Part shown: positions 38,425 to 48,191 of the stretch, one piece after another
Layout of the letters: each line of letters begins with the position of its first letter
Position numbering within the stretch: position 1 is the first letter of the stretch
Source of the DNA: a virus
Strand: one strand, 5' to 3'
IMG/VR virus record: IMGVR_UViG_3300026094_000847
Location: 1-63,589 of that record
DNA: 63,589 bases
Translations under genes and position numbers: made by a program
The notes under the pieces: generated by a model
What the model saw: the letters and a program-made list of their open reading frames with translations, nothing else
The model's database searches: none
What the model was told of the DNA's origin: nothing

Positions 38425-38624
38425 TGTATTCTTGTAGATCCATGTAGCAGAATAGGTAACACTTCTGCAAGCGTAGTTGCGTATTCCTCTGCATCTAATT
38501 CGCTATCAAAGCCTTCGAACTGTACAAGCACTTTGCTCTTAGTGTATCTCACATCGATATCGATGCTTTCGCTCGGCAGTATCCATTCTTCTTTTCTAGG
38601 CAGTCCGGTATCTTTTTCCGTCAT
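38421..38624 (-). CDS. Small protein, unknown function
   Basis: A 67-residue protein starting MTEKDTGLPRKEEW. The ATG overlaps the stop of the zinc-finger gene (ATGA). Mixed alpha-beta. Not recognised. Confidence 0.6.
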   Translation of the reverse strand: MTEKDTGLPRKEEWILPSESIDIDVRYTKSKVLVQFEGFDSELDAEEYATTLAEVLPILLHGSTRIQ

Positions 38625-39304
38625 TGTATATTTGCCTCTTTTATTACATCCTTGCAGAGTTCGTGATCTGCAGGTCTTGCTTGAAATCGTTTTTTCCAAT
38701 ACATAGGATCTATTAACGACCCTACAATCTCTAACTGCTCGTCGTTCATATTTCCTAACATCTTTTTTCCAGCCTTGCTGTTGAGTATAACCCAGGGACT
38801 TATTCTACCCTGCCTTATATCATTTGCTGCTCTGTTTAAATTTACATACAAAAAATAATGTTCCCATTCTGCGTCTTTTTCGTCTGCCCAATCCATCATA
38901 TTTTGTATTGTGCGTTGTATGGCTCCGTCGGCTGGTTCGGTTTTAATAAGATTAATAAGATATTTATCGTATAATTCGTCTCTGCACCAGTGATCTAACT
39001 TAACACCGCTAGTCACCACATAGTCAATAAATCTTTCAGGATATATAGGTTTGGTGTTAACCAGGAAGCTTCCAAATTTTATAAAAGCATTATAGTACGG
39101 ACTATTAGTAAAATCTTCAAAGGTTTTTGGCTTTTTTCCTTTCTGTGCAATTTCATAGAATTTCTGATAGGTTAACAATCCCATTTGACTGTGTTTTTCG
39201 GTACGAGCAAGATACCTGCGCTTTTTTTCGCACACATGCACAATGAGAGTTTTTTCTTTGGCAAATTTTTTGCCACAGTGTTCACACTTATAATTTAATT
39301 CCAT
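38621..39304 (-). CDS. Conserved protein with N-terminal C2H2-like zinc finger
   Basis: A 227-residue protein. CEHCGKKFAKEKTLIVHVCE forms a zinc-finger-like CxxC...HxxC at residues 6-25. The rest is helical with ISPWVILNSKAGKKML, a segment seen in related marine-phage proteins. It overlaps the clamp-loader-like gene, so a replication-linked role is likely. Function unknown. Confidence 0.65.
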   Translation of the reverse strand: MELNYKCEHCGKKFAKEKTLIVHVCEKKRRYLARTEKHSQMGLLTYQKFYEIAQKGKKPKTFEDFTNSPYYNAFIKFGSFLVNTKPIYPERFIDYVVTSGVKLDHWCRDELYDKYLINLIKTEPADGAIQRTIQNMMDWADEKDAEWEHYFLYVNLNRAANDIRQGRISPWVILNSKAGKKMLGNMNDEQLEIVGSLIDPMYWKKRFQARPADHELCKDVIKEANIQ

Positions 39305-39755
39305 TGATTGCTTTTTTATCCCAGCCTAGGTCTTCACAGTATTGCTTGATTTCTTTGTCTGTCGAAATAGCAGCAAGTGCAGCAATGTCAGCTCTTTTCA
39401 TATTAGGGAACAGTGTTGCAAGAAACTCTTCGCGTTTGTTCTTTTCCTTTTTAATTTTCAGCCACGGATGAAACTTAATGTTTTTGTCTTCTGCGGCGCA
39501 ACTGCATGCCAATTGCCAACACAGTTTCGGATGTCGATTTAAGAACTGAAAAAGATGTTTGTTATAACGTTCATTGGTAACAACACAAGCATGTTCTTGT
39601 GTTTCTCGATTTCCATTTACATTAGATAGATATCTATTTAGAGTAAAGAACACAACACTCTTTCGTTGATCTTCTGTTAGCTCATCCCAAACGTATTTGG
39701 CATCCATGTCACATGCCGCAAGTATTTCATTTAATTTTAGTTTGTCTTCAGCCAT
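39288..39755 (-). CDS. gp62: Probable clamp-loader small subunit (T4 gp62-like)
   Basis: A 155-residue protein. FFTLNRYLS, then FLNRHPKLCWQLACSCA with a middle W-rich segment, and an ending of short helices with LGWDKKAI resemble cyanophage gp62. In T4 this subunit joins gp44 to load the gp45 clamp. Neither gp44 nor gp45 lies in the window. Similarity is of overall pattern, so the call is moderate. Confidence 0.55.
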   Translation of the reverse strand: MAEDKLKLNEILAACDMDAKYVWDELTEDQRKSVVFFTLNRYLSNVNGNRETQEHACVVTNERYNKHLFQFLNRHPKLCWQLACSCAAEDKNIKFHPWLKIKKEKNKREEFLATLFPNMKRADIAALAAISTDKEIKQYCEDLGWDKKAINGIKL

Positions 39756-39999
39756 CTTTTATAGTATAATACAATAATAAAGTTTTTTCAAGTTGTTTCT
39801 TAAGGGCACTGTTTTGTTCAGCGAGATCACACAGTCTCTGCCAATCTGCATAGCTACATCCTCCTTGAGCCCTTGCCACTGCATCCGAGTCGCCGCCTAT
39901 AATCCATCTTTCAATATCTGGCCTATCTCTATATTTTGCATACACAACACCGTTTGCTCTTTCGTAAATAAGTGGTTCGTTTGGTTTTAAGGAGCTCAT
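39748..39999 (-). CDS. Small protein, unknown function
   Basis: An 83-residue protein. The N-terminal half is polar and beta-like (YERANGVVYAKYRD), the C-terminal half a coiled coil. Both ends overlap neighbours. Not recognised. Confidence 0.6.
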   Translation of the reverse strand: MSSLKPNEPLIYERANGVVYAKYRDRPDIERWIIGGDSDAVARAQGGCSYADWQRLCDLAEQNSALKKQLEKTLLLYYTIKDG

Positions 40000-40544
40000 G
40001 ATCTTAACATTACATAGTAATTTTTTACGGGAATATTTTTTCTAAGCTGTTTAGAATATTTTTCGAACTCTTTATAATCATCTGAAAGGATTGTATAACC
40101 ATTATTTTCAAACTGGTGTCGCCACCACTCGGGAGTTTCTTGTATAAGGTGTGCATTACGACCGTCAGGCAAAATCAACTTTGCAGGCGCACAACTGATC
40201 AAATGATAGTGAAAACGGGCTTTTGTCCCAAGCATTGCAATTGTATCTGCAATATGTTCTGGCTCGATATGTTCAAGAACATCTGTGCTGATTATCATAT
40301 CAACCGGTGTAATTTCTCTATCAAAAATAGGATTTCCTGGATCATATCCGAAGAGCTGGATATTTTTATAATTTTCTTTAAGTGTTTCTAAAAGTCTACC
40401 TTTACCGCATCCAAAATCTAAAATCGACTTTGGAACATTCGAATCAATAAAACCCTTTAAATGACAAGGTATCTTAGATCTTTTTCCGAATGGCGTTTCT
40501 CTGTGTATTGTGTTTAATATTTTTTTGTAGGACAAAGATATCAT
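39996..40544 (-). CDS. Class I SAM-dependent methyltransferase
   Basis: A 182-residue protein. SILDFGCGKGRLLE is motif I, FGYDPGN the acidic loop residue, and DMIISTDVLEHIEPEH motif II. Target-recognition part is not recognisable. It lies between a cupin gene and a coiled-coil gene. Substrate could be a glycan, protein or small molecule. Confidence 0.82.
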   Translation of the reverse strand: MISLSYKKILNTIHRETPFGKRSKIPCHLKGFIDSNVPKSILDFGCGKGRLLETLKENYKNIQLFGYDPGNPIFDREITPVDMIISTDVLEHIEPEHIADTIAMLGTKARFHYHLISCAPAKLILPDGRNAHLIQETPEWWRHQFENNGYTILSDDYKEFEKYSKQLRKNIPVKNYYVMLRS

Positions 40545-40894
40545 TAATCTTTGCTGCCCACAGTTCTTCTTTTGATATCGTCGTGGTTGAATTCTGCCCA
40601 GTATAGCTCGAATGCCACGCCATCTTCTACACCTTCGAATTGATGAAACTTGCCAGGCTTGACCTGCATGAAATCGCCCGCTTCTAAAATTGTTTCATCG
40701 ATCAACCCTTCTTGATCTTCTTGCCATACACGAACTAACATCTTGCCTGACTCAACGAAGAAGCCATTCCACTTAAATTCGTGTTTGTGTTCAGAACACT
40801 TTGCACCTGCCTTGTATTCAATCCTATGAAATTCTAGTACGCCGTTTGCATGTATTAATTCTGTCTGACCCCAAACCTTTCCTGCCTTTGACAT
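40544..40894 (-). CDS. Cupin-domain protein
   Basis: A 116-residue single cupin. CSEHKHEFKWNGFFVESG carries motif 1 and VKPGKFHQFEG motif 2. AGGAGG lies before the ATG. Similar in size to the cupin at 1964 but with a different motif 1. Likely a sugar-related metal enzyme or regulator. Confidence 0.75.
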   Translation of the reverse strand: MSKAGKVWGQTELIHANGVLEFHRIEYKAGAKCSEHKHEFKWNGFFVESGKMLVRVWQEDQEGLIDETILEAGDFMQVKPGKFHQFEGVEDGVAFELYWAEFNHDDIKRRTVGSKD

Positions 40895-40905
40895 AATTCC
40901 TCCTG

Positions 40906-41415
40906 TTAAACTAAATTTGCCAATTGTAAGACTTCGCTCTGTCTACTTATCTCTTTGACAAAGAAAGCACAGTAAGGGTTGGGCGTGTCTGACAAGGGAA
41001 CACACAGCAGTTGCCCATTTTTCATTTTTGGAAAATACCATTTTACATCTTGGAATATATTTGTAATTTCTACTGACGCAAACTCTGGCCTAAATCCTTC
41101 CAGCGGATTATGTATTAATGCTTCAAACCCGCGTTCGTTGATACTTGTAAGTGGCAACACTTCTGGATCCATTCCGCATTCTCTATCTCCTACTACCATA
41201 CACCAATCTAAAGGCATTGTAATTTCAGCGCCGCCGATCTTCATTTGTATAGCAGGAGAATTAAAACTTTCAAGAAACACAAGAGGAATAAAAAAGAAGT
41301 CAGGATCTTTCGGATCACTGTTATCGAGCACTGCAAACCGAACATCGTCTTCCAGTTCTTCGGGCAAGTCATTTAAATCGAAACTTGTATTTTCTAGTGT
41401 TAGTATTTTTGTCAT
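40906..41415 (-). CDS. Conserved protein, unknown function
   Basis: A 169-residue acidic beta-rich protein (LDWCMVVGDRECGMDPEVLP, then FRPEFASVEITNIF). It overlaps the end of uvsW by 4 nt and is probably co-transcribed. I do not recognise it. Confidence 0.6.
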   Translation of the reverse strand: MTKILTLENTSFDLNDLPEELEDDVRFAVLDNSDPKDPDFFFIPLVFLESFNSPAIQMKIGGAEITMPLDWCMVVGDRECGMDPEVLPLTSINERGFEALIHNPLEGFRPEFASVEITNIFQDVKWYFPKMKNGQLLCVPLSDTPNPYCAFFVKEISRQSEVLQLANLV

Positions 41416-42866
41416 AAGTCAACCTTTGTTATTGTAAATGGATATTTTGCTTCTCGATAGAATTTTTTCCTCTCTGTGAGATGCCGCTTGGCATACTTGC
41501 ACGTAGAAGTAATATCCCATATCTGTACAAAATCTTTGTCTTCTGCTTTGCGAATTCCTCGACCAATGCTTTGTATTACTCGCACAAAGCTTTTGCCAGG
41601 CTCTATTAGGACAAGATTAAAGATGCGAGGAATGTTGATACCCACAGCCGCCACACCATATGTGGCCACAAGCACTTTTCCATCTGCTGTTTTAATCTCA
41701 TCATATTCGTCTTTCCTATCATCCAGTTTCATGCTGCCGCTCACAAACACAGCATCATCGATTCGCTCGATCAATTTGTTACCAGTATCTACTCGATTTA
41801 CTAGGATCAATGTGTTTCCTGCTTGTTTAATTGTATTAACAGTTTCTGCAATCCAATCTAATCGTCGATCGTTAGTTACAAGCCATTTGTATTCTTCTTG
41901 GAAGTTGCGAAATGTTTCAATGTCTTTGGTCTGTAGAATATTGATATCTAATTTTGCAAGTACATCTTTTTCCTGAAGATCGTGAGCAGACACTTGGTTT
42001 ATTACAGGGCCGATACCTGCAAGTATGCCTTGGAACTGCCATTCTTCTTTGGGCACTGTTCCGGTCAATCCCCAACGAATAGCCGCATGTCTAAAATTTT
42101 GTGTAAGCAGTTTTTTTAATACATCGGCTTTTGCTTGATGCACTTCGTCAACAATTACCGCCACAACACCTTCAGCAAATTCTGCAAGACTTAGTGCTTC
42201 GGTATCGTATTTCTTTTTTTCTAATACATTCAAACTTTGCCAAGTGCAGATTGTATGTGTGTGTCCTAGTTCTTTTCTGTCTCCAAAGTATACTCCTACA
42301 TCTAGCCCGCAGTTACGATAATCTTCTTCAGTTTGTACAACAAGGCTTTTGTTAGGAACAATCACAACTGTTCTTCCGTATTTTTCACACAAATGGCTAA
42401 GTGTTGCGGTTGTAATTGTTTTGCCTGCTCCGGTTGCAACTTCTTGAATACTTTGAGGATTCTTTAAAAATTTGTTTACAACGTCGTATTGATAGTCGCG
42501 AAGCACAATGGGATTCCCAGCATCCGGGTGTCCCTCAGGCCAGCAAACGCCCTGTTGTTTCCAAAAATTTTCATCAATGAAATCAAACTTTAGTTCTGCA
42601 TGTTGTCTTTGATCTTCTACTTCGATTTCATAGCCACTTTGTTCTATGATCGGTAATACTCGATCAAGGTGTGCTAGATAGCCATTGCCGCCAATGCCAA
42701 AGAAACTGACTGTGCCGTCCCATCGTCCTAGTTTAAACGCAGGCATGTGTCGTGCATACGGCAACTCGTATTTGAGCGCATTTACACACTTGCGCCTAAC
42801 ATCTACAGCCAGACCTTCGACTTTAAAATTTACTTCGTCTTTGATAATCAGTTTACAGCTCGGCAA
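41412..42866 (-). CDS. uvsW: UvsW-type recombination helicase
   Basis: A 484-residue SF2 helicase that in T4 unwinds R-loops and branched DNA and helps turn off origin replication. Walker A is ATGAGKT (144-150), the DEAH-type box is VDEVHQ, and the helicase C domain has VATYGVAAVG and QSIGRGIRKA. The N-terminal about 100 residues correspond to the T4 UvsW DNA-binding domain. Full length. Confidence 0.94.
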   Translation of the reverse strand: MPSCKLIIKDEVNFKVEGLAVDVRRKCVNALKYELPYARHMPAFKLGRWDGTVSFFGIGGNGYLAHLDRVLPIIEQSGYEIEVEDQRQHAELKFDFIDENFWKQQGVCWPEGHPDAGNPIVLRDYQYDVVNKFLKNPQSIQEVATGAGKTITTATLSHLCEKYGRTVVIVPNKSLVVQTEEDYRNCGLDVGVYFGDRKELGHTHTICTWQSLNVLEKKKYDTEALSLAEFAEGVVAVIVDEVHQAKADVLKKLLTQNFRHAAIRWGLTGTVPKEEWQFQGILAGIGPVINQVSAHDLQEKDVLAKLDINILQTKDIETFRNFQEEYKWLVTNDRRLDWIAETVNTIKQAGNTLILVNRVDTGNKLIERIDDAVFVSGSMKLDDRKDEYDEIKTADGKVLVATYGVAAVGINIPRIFNLVLIEPGKSFVRVIQSIGRGIRKAEDKDFVQIWDITSTCKYAKRHLTERKKFYREAKYPFTITKVDL

Positions 42867-44028
42867 CAGTTGCCTCCGATTCTAAAAAATGTCCCATGTT
42901 GGGTCTCATGTTTTGTTCGTTTATGTAAAACACACAGGGATGTGAATGTAACCAATTGTTTAACAGTCTGTTATTGCTGATATAACAGACATCTGTACCA
43001 ACTATTGTAACGTCAACATTTTCTTTAAACAACCACTTGGGAGGTTTATGCTCAAACACCAAATATTTTTGTCCGTCTACTTTACCAGTTACTCCTTGTG
43101 ATTTAATATAGTTGTTAAATCCAATACAGCCTCGAAAACCTATTAGTATATCGCTGGCGTGCACGCCGGCTCTATTTGCTGTATACAAAAAATCTGATGC
43201 CCAATCTTTTTTATCAAGAGTTCGATCCTTGAGAAAAACAACAGTTCCTGCTGCCTGTTTTGCAATTTTAAAGAAATCATCTAATCGTTTAAGCCAGACA
43301 AGATCCGAGCGTTGAGTGCAGACCTGCTGAACTATATCCTCTGCACTGCCCCCGTAAGGTATGCCCATGTTCTTTGCATGCAATAAATCTGCATTCAAGT
43401 TATTGGTCCGAGTCTTATTAAAATACTCAACAACTTCTGCGTCGACATTTTTAAGTTTTACACAATTGTTTTCGATAACGCAGTGCGGAACAATATTTTC
43501 TGCGTTGTTTTGTACCTCTTCTACAAAAGATACAAGTGCATCGTAACTAGAATGCTTTTCAAAGGCATGCTTTTGTACAAACGAGTCTATGGCTAAAATA
43601 TTGTATTCAGTCGCCAGCAACATCCTTACTTTTCGATCTTTATCGAATACATCACTGAGAAAACTGGATCCCACAGTGTGATCGAGTTCGTCTTTGAGTT
43701 GAAAAGGAAATTGTAGGCAGATCCATGCCCCGCTTTCTTCTTGTTCTACCCAAACACGTTTGCTGTAATCAATTTCTCTAAATGGTATTTTCCATGCGGG
43801 CTCTTTGAGAATTTGATTTAAATCCACATCGTGTGCCTGTGCAAGGTGTTGATATTTTTTTAGCAACACAAGAACAAACTTGCCCTGTCGCTTAGTAAGA
43901 GGTTTTTGATTACTGATTAAATTTGCGAAATTTTTTACAGGAGCACGGTCCTTGCTGTCAATATTGATTTTACGCTTGAGAATTAGCGCATAGAAGTCTT
44001 GACAGGCATCTTCGACATAGTTATACAT
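42853..44028 (-). CDS. Large protein of unknown function next to uvsW
   Basis: A 391-residue soluble protein, no domain recognised. KDWASDFLYTANRAGV, DILIGFRGCIGFNN and FEHKPPKWLFKENVDVTIVG resemble the strands of a RecA- or helicase-like fold without a Walker motif. Start at ATG 44028; an upstream TTG is less likely. Overlaps uvsW by 14 nt, so it likely joins the same DNA-processing operon. Confidence 0.6.
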   Translation of the reverse strand: MYNYVEDACQDFYALILKRKINIDSKDRAPVKNFANLISNQKPLTKRQGKFVLVLLKKYQHLAQAHDVDLNQILKEPAWKIPFREIDYSKRVWVEQEESGAWICLQFPFQLKDELDHTVGSSFLSDVFDKDRKVRMLLATEYNILAIDSFVQKHAFEKHSSYDALVSFVEEVQNNAENIVPHCVIENNCVKLKNVDAEVVEYFNKTRTNNLNADLLHAKNMGIPYGGSAEDIVQQVCTQRSDLVWLKRLDDFFKIAKQAAGTVVFLKDRTLDKKDWASDFLYTANRAGVHASDILIGFRGCIGFNNYIKSQGVTGKVDGQKYLVFEHKPPKWLFKENVDVTIVGTDVCYISNNRLLNNWLHSHPCVFYINEQNMRPNMGHFLESEATVAEL

Positions 44029-44052
44029 ACAGTTAGTATACAACAACGAGTG

Positions 44053-44901
44053 TTAGAGATCAAGAGCATTTAGCAGTTTTTCAAACGGCATTCCGCTTGC
44101 AATTTCCTGCAGGGTAAACTCTGTGTGCGAATACCGTGCAAGCCATTGTTCTCTATCGGGCAGGGGCGGATTTTCGATAAGCGATAAATCTTTCATGCTT
44201 ACATCATATGCTAAACTTTCTGGTCCCGTGAACACAGGTATCCCGTTTAAAGCACTGCGTATTCCGGGGTTAGAACTCCAACTGACTGTTGCCCATGCAT
44301 TGTCGAATGCCATGTTAAATTCATCATAGGTGTGCGGAATTTTTTGCGGGGTTTGTCTAACAACATTAGAAAATTTGTGCTCTATGTCAGGCACTCTGCA
44401 TCTGGGATGTGGTCTAAATATTATTTTTCTATCGGTGTGTTTTCTTATTTCAGTTATTGTGTTTTCGACCCATCTTTCTACAGGCGGCATGTTTCTCCAT
44501 TGATGACTGCGTTCGTGTTGACCGCACAACAATATGTGATCTCCTCGTGTTCTCCAAGGATGCAATTCGAGGCCTAATTTTTTAGCACGCTCTAAATTAT
44601 CGTAATCAAACTTGGGCCATGTAGCTTCGCGGTTAATTCCGTTTACAGCCACTTTCCAAGTTTCTCCTCGACTTATACCGCCTACCTCAATCACCAGAAC
44701 AGGTTTATTATGTTTTCTAAAACTATCGAAAATTTGTTTGTTGCCCTGCATTCTGCCATGCCATAACACGCTCCAAATAACCGGAACGTCCTCGCCGGCA
44801 TTGACTACGTCATGGCCTAACTGCTTTAGCCCCTGCTCTGCCGCCCCAAAAACAGGTGCAGAATTTAGACTGCCGTGTTCTCTATATAATTTAAATCTCA
44901 T
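44053..44901 (-). CDS. GT-B-like surface-glycan protein, paralogue 1
   Basis: A 282-residue protein of the capsule-synthesis (KpsS-like) type. RPHPRCRVPD holds the GT-B R-x-H-P motif, and the C-terminal WATVSWSSNPGIRSALNG followed by GIPVFTG matches the sugar-nucleotide-binding end. WLARYSHTEFTLQEI is a tail shared with four paralogues at 46169-49740. Start at MRFKLYREHG; a TTG extension is not needed. Probably a glycosyltransferase for surface sugar. Confidence 0.72.
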   Translation of the reverse strand: MRFKLYREHGSLNSAPVFGAAEQGLKQLGHDVVNAGEDVPVIWSVLWHGRMQGNKQIFDSFRKHNKPVLVIEVGGISRGETWKVAVNGINREATWPKFDYDNLERAKKLGLELHPWRTRGDHILLCGQHERSHQWRNMPPVERWVENTITEIRKHTDRKIIFRPHPRCRVPDIEHKFSNVVRQTPQKIPHTYDEFNMAFDNAWATVSWSSNPGIRSALNGIPVFTGPESLAYDVSMKDLSLIENPPLPDREQWLARYSHTEFTLQEIASGMPFEKLLNALDL

Positions 44902-44934
44902 ATTAACTGTCAATAAATAAGTTGTATTTACATT

Positions 44935-45333
44935 ATGAGCAAATTTCTAAAACAACTTCAGAAAATTGATGCGCGGTTCGAAAATGCATTTGTTATCGGC
45001 CAAGGGTTCGGACTAGTAGAACAATTGCTTGCTGTATATAAAACTGTTTTTGTACAGGATACGGAACACCCCGGCATTGTTGCTAAAAATTTGGTCTATA
45101 GAATGCCCGCTAGTGACCTAAACCAACTAGCAAATATCAGTACTGTATATGTAGGACTAGACAATTTAGATGCATTGGATAAAATTGTGCCCAGACTTCT
45201 ACAACAAAAACCAGATTATTTTGTAGAAGGCAATGAAGTTATTGGCAGAGACAAATCCAAGGCCTTTTATGCTAATGGATATAGAGCCACAAGCCAGCAG
45301 GGATTATTTCACGTTTGGAAAAAAATAAAATGA
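44935..45333 (+). CDS. Rossmann-like protein, possibly truncated methyltransferase
   Basis: A 132-residue protein. FENAFVIGQGFGLVEQLLAV looks like a SAM-type glycine-rich start, but no full motif set follows. It is rightward, between two leftward paralogues, and ends in ATGA with the next gene. No ribosome site before the ATG. Function unknown. Confidence 0.5.
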   Translation: MSKFLKQLQKIDARFENAFVIGQGFGLVEQLLAVYKTVFVQDTEHPGIVAKNLVYRMPASDLNQLANISTVYVGLDNLDALDKIVPRLLQQKPDYFVEGNEVIGRDKSKAFYANGYRATSQQGLFHVWKKIK

Positions 45334-46172
45334 GTATATCTGTAGTAACAACATTTCATGCAAAAGGTCTCAAAGATTACGGCCAAAGAATGATTGATAC
45401 GTTTGTCCAAAATTGGCCAGACGAAGTTAAATTGTGGGTCTATCCGGAAAAATGCAACCCACAGGTTATCGATCACTCGCGTGTTATTCTCACAGATCTA
45501 GATTCAGTACAAGAACTTACAAATTTTAAAAACCGTTGGCGCGATGTGCCCAAAGCCAACGGCGATGTCAGTCGCGACCCTGTACGCAGTAAAAGAAAAG
45601 ACTCGGGCAAGGGTTTTAAATGGGATGCGGTTAGATTTGCACACAAGGTATATTCAGTCTTTGATTGTGCTAAAAGATGCAATACTGACTGGTTGTTTTG
45701 GATGGATGCAGATACAATTTGTCATAGTCCTATAACATTACAGAGAATAGAACAGTTTCTTCCACCACAAACAGATCTCTGTTACCTAGGAAGAAAAGGC
45801 AAGTACAGTGAATGCGGACTGTATGCGATGAATTTAAAATCGAATGCTACACAAGATTTTATCAAAGAATTTAATCGCATGTACGATGATGCAGAAAACG
45901 GTATATTTAAATTGGCCGAGTGGCACGATAGTTTTGTATTTGATGCAGTTAGATGCAAGATACCCAATTTAAAACAGCATGACTGGGCCGCTGGTTTACA
46001 AGACCTTCGTCCTCGCAGAGGCATGAGTGCGGGCGAAGGACATCCCTTAATAAATTCAGATTGGGGTGCTTATTTAGATCATCTCAAAGGCGGAAGAAAG
46101 CAGTTGGGTAAAAGCAAACGCGATGATCTTAAAGTGCCTAGAACAGAACCTTACTGGCAACAGTTTCGTTAA
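45330..46172 (+). CDS. GT-A-type glycosyltransferase
   Basis: A 280-residue protein. WLFWMDADTICHSPI is the GT-A DxD segment, with EWHDSFVFDAVR and GHPLINSDWG towards the C-terminus, as in sugar-transferases of LPS type. Start at MSISVV with ATGA overlap; an upstream ATG is possible. Its end meets the convergent GT-B paralogue. Likely adds a sugar to a surface or protein glycan. Confidence 0.75.
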   Translation: MSISVVTTFHAKGLKDYGQRMIDTFVQNWPDEVKLWVYPEKCNPQVIDHSRVILTDLDSVQELTNFKNRWRDVPKANGDVSRDPVRSKRKDSGKGFKWDAVRFAHKVYSVFDCAKRCNTDWLFWMDADTICHSPITLQRIEQFLPPQTDLCYLGRKGKYSECGLYAMNLKSNATQDFIKEFNRMYDDAENGIFKLAEWHDSFVFDAVRCKIPNLKQHDWAAGLQDLRPRRGMSAGEGHPLINSDWGAYLDHLKGGRKQLGKSKRDDLKVPRTEPYWQQFR

Positions 46173-47095
46173 ACATAAGATCTAAAAAAATTCCAAGCAG
46201 TGCCGTCTCTCAACTCATTAAAATTCCAATGGCTCATGCACAAGCGTTGTATCCACTGTTCACGTTCGGGCATGGCTGGATTCTCGATATTTTCTATACC
46301 TAAATTAGCAACACTTTCTGCTTGACTGTGGCCGGTTACGGGGTCAGTTATAATTACAGGAACTCCCTCAATTGCGCTGGCAACACCCGGCGAACTGTTG
46401 TATATAACTGTTGCCCATGCGCCTTTTAAATCGGTTGTAATATCTCTGCTGGTACTTAATCTAACATTTTTGTGCGCAATTCTAAGATAATTTCTAATTT
46501 TTTTATCGCCCGGATGTGCTCTTACTACGATAGGACGCTTTTTATCATACATGCGAATTTCTTGAATGGTTTTATTCATCCATTCTATCACATCGAATCC
46601 GCGCATGCTCCAGCCGCCGTTTCTTTGAAGGCAGAGAAGAATATGATCGCCTTCTTTTCTCCAAGGTTTTAAACTTAGGTTAAGATCTTTTTGAATCTGT
46701 TGCCAACGCGTTGCTGTAAAGTCTGAATCAAAATAAAATCCCGTCTTGGGAAACACACCATCAAAACTGTATCTCAAATAGCGTTTATGATTAGCAGGAT
46801 CTTTGTATAGAAAGAGATTGCTGTCAACTATCAAAGATCTCTTTCCGCGTTTTGCTTGACAATCTATCGCATTGCGTCTAACCTGTAGATGGGGTGCTTT
46901 TTTGCCATGCTCATGCACAAACCCCTGTATCAATGCCACATCAGCATCAACAACATTAGTTCCTTTGTGAGCTACAGCGTTATCGCCACAGGATCTCACG
47001 CCAGCAAGAAAGTTATCTAAAATTTGCGGTTTCTCAGGATTAGAGTTCCTTGCTGGAATACCTGCATAGTATGCAACAGCTTTAAGATAAGTCAT
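46169..47095 (-). CDS. GT-B-like surface-glycan protein, paralogue 2
   Basis: A 308-residue homologue of the protein at 44053. WRKEGDHILLCLQRNGG, RAHPGDKK with an intact R-x-H-P motif, YNSSPGVASAIEGVPV and WIQRLCMSHWNFNEL are shared. Overlaps the next gene by 14 nt. Confidence 0.75.
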   Translation of the reverse strand: MTYLKAVAYYAGIPARNSNPEKPQILDNFLAGVRSCGDNAVAHKGTNVVDADVALIQGFVHEHGKKAPHLQVRRNAIDCQAKRGKRSLIVDSNLFLYKDPANHKRYLRYSFDGVFPKTGFYFDSDFTATRWQQIQKDLNLSLKPWRKEGDHILLCLQRNGGWSMRGFDVIEWMNKTIQEIRMYDKKRPIVVRAHPGDKKIRNYLRIAHKNVRLSTSRDITTDLKGAWATVIYNSSPGVASAIEGVPVIITDPVTGHSQAESVANLGIENIENPAMPEREQWIQRLCMSHWNFNELRDGTAWNFFRSYV

Positions 47096-48191
47096 GATAG
47101 TTTTTAAGAATTTCCAACGCCTTGCCTTCGGTTAACTCATCAAATGTAAATTGGCTGTAACTTAACATACAAAGCCATTGTGATAGGTCTCCTCTATACA
47201 GATTGTTGACATCCTCTAATTTGTTAGCAGAAACAGGATTTGTAATATGTTTTCCTAAGGTGATTACTGGTATGCCTGCCCATATAGCTTCTGTAGCACC
47301 GTTTGAGTTTATGCTAACTACACAATGATAATCTTCATTGCACAATTCTTTGTAAAGATTTTTCCTTTTTCTTTTAGGTCTTTTTTCTCTTATTATTATT
47401 TTTTTATCTGTATACTTTGATAACTCATTTTTTACGTTTTCTGCCCATCCATTAAGGTCGACGTGAAAAACTTCTGCCGCAAATGGTCCAGGTTCTAATA
47501 TTAAAATATATTTCCCGTCATCTCTCCATTTCTTAGGAAACTTTTTAAAGTTTCCTAATCTATCCACAGGCGCTTGAAAAAATTTTCCATAATGCAAATG
47601 GTTCCTAACCAAACGGTGCCATTTCTTATTAGGCTCTAGGAAATTAGTATATCCGCTGTCAATGAACCAAAACGGATAATTATTATCTATTTTAGATACT
47701 AAAAGTCCTTCATTACCTGTAGTGTTTCTTATTAGGCAGTCTTGTTTGTAGTCTTTAAATTCCTTTCTACGCATTAACGTAGCTGTCTTATCTAATTTTT
47801 TACCAGTGCTTTTAACAAAATTTCGCTTTTCTGATTGTGTATACTTTGTAAAAATAAAATCGATACCAAATTTCTCAATAAAAAATTCTATATTTTTATG
47901 CACTCGATTATAATTCTTTTCTCTTTTTTCCTGCAGGAAATTTTGCACATAAGTTAAATGTGCTCTCGTATCTCTAGCAACACACTTTGTAATCTTGTCC
48001 CACGCTTTCTTTTTTCCTAAAGGAGGGAATCTTTTGACCGGCAATCTTTTCTTATCGTGTTTTAAAGCAAAATTATCCATGTAGGCCTGCGTGGATGTCA
48101 TTGCAAAGTTAAGATCTTTTGCTTTTTTATTATAATCTAATAAACTTAAAAGAAAGTGTGCTATTTCTTTATCGTTAATAAGCAGTTTCAT
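47082..48191 (-). CDS. GT-B-like surface-glycan protein, paralogue 3 with extra N-terminal part
   Basis: A 369-residue protein. The N-terminal about 120 residues are lysine-rich and unlike the others; the C-terminal half keeps WRDDGKYILILEPG, SINSNGATEAIWAGIPV and WLCMLSYSQFTFDEL. The R-x-H-P motif is replaced by REKRPKR, so activity may be lost or changed. ATGA overlap with the upstream gene. Confidence 0.7.
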   Translation of the reverse strand: MKLLINDKEIAHFLLSLLDYNKKAKDLNFAMTSTQAYMDNFALKHDKKRLPVKRFPPLGKKKAWDKITKCVARDTRAHLTYVQNFLQEKREKNYNRVHKNIEFFIEKFGIDFIFTKYTQSEKRNFVKSTGKKLDKTATLMRRKEFKDYKQDCLIRNTTGNEGLLVSKIDNNYPFWFIDSGYTNFLEPNKKWHRLVRNHLHYGKFFQAPVDRLGNFKKFPKKWRDDGKYILILEPGPFAAEVFHVDLNGWAENVKNELSKYTDKKIIIREKRPKRKRKNLYKELCNEDYHCVVSINSNGATEAIWAGIPVITLGKHITNPVSANKLEDVNNLYRGDLSQWLCMLSYSQFTFDELTEGKALEILKNYHDLS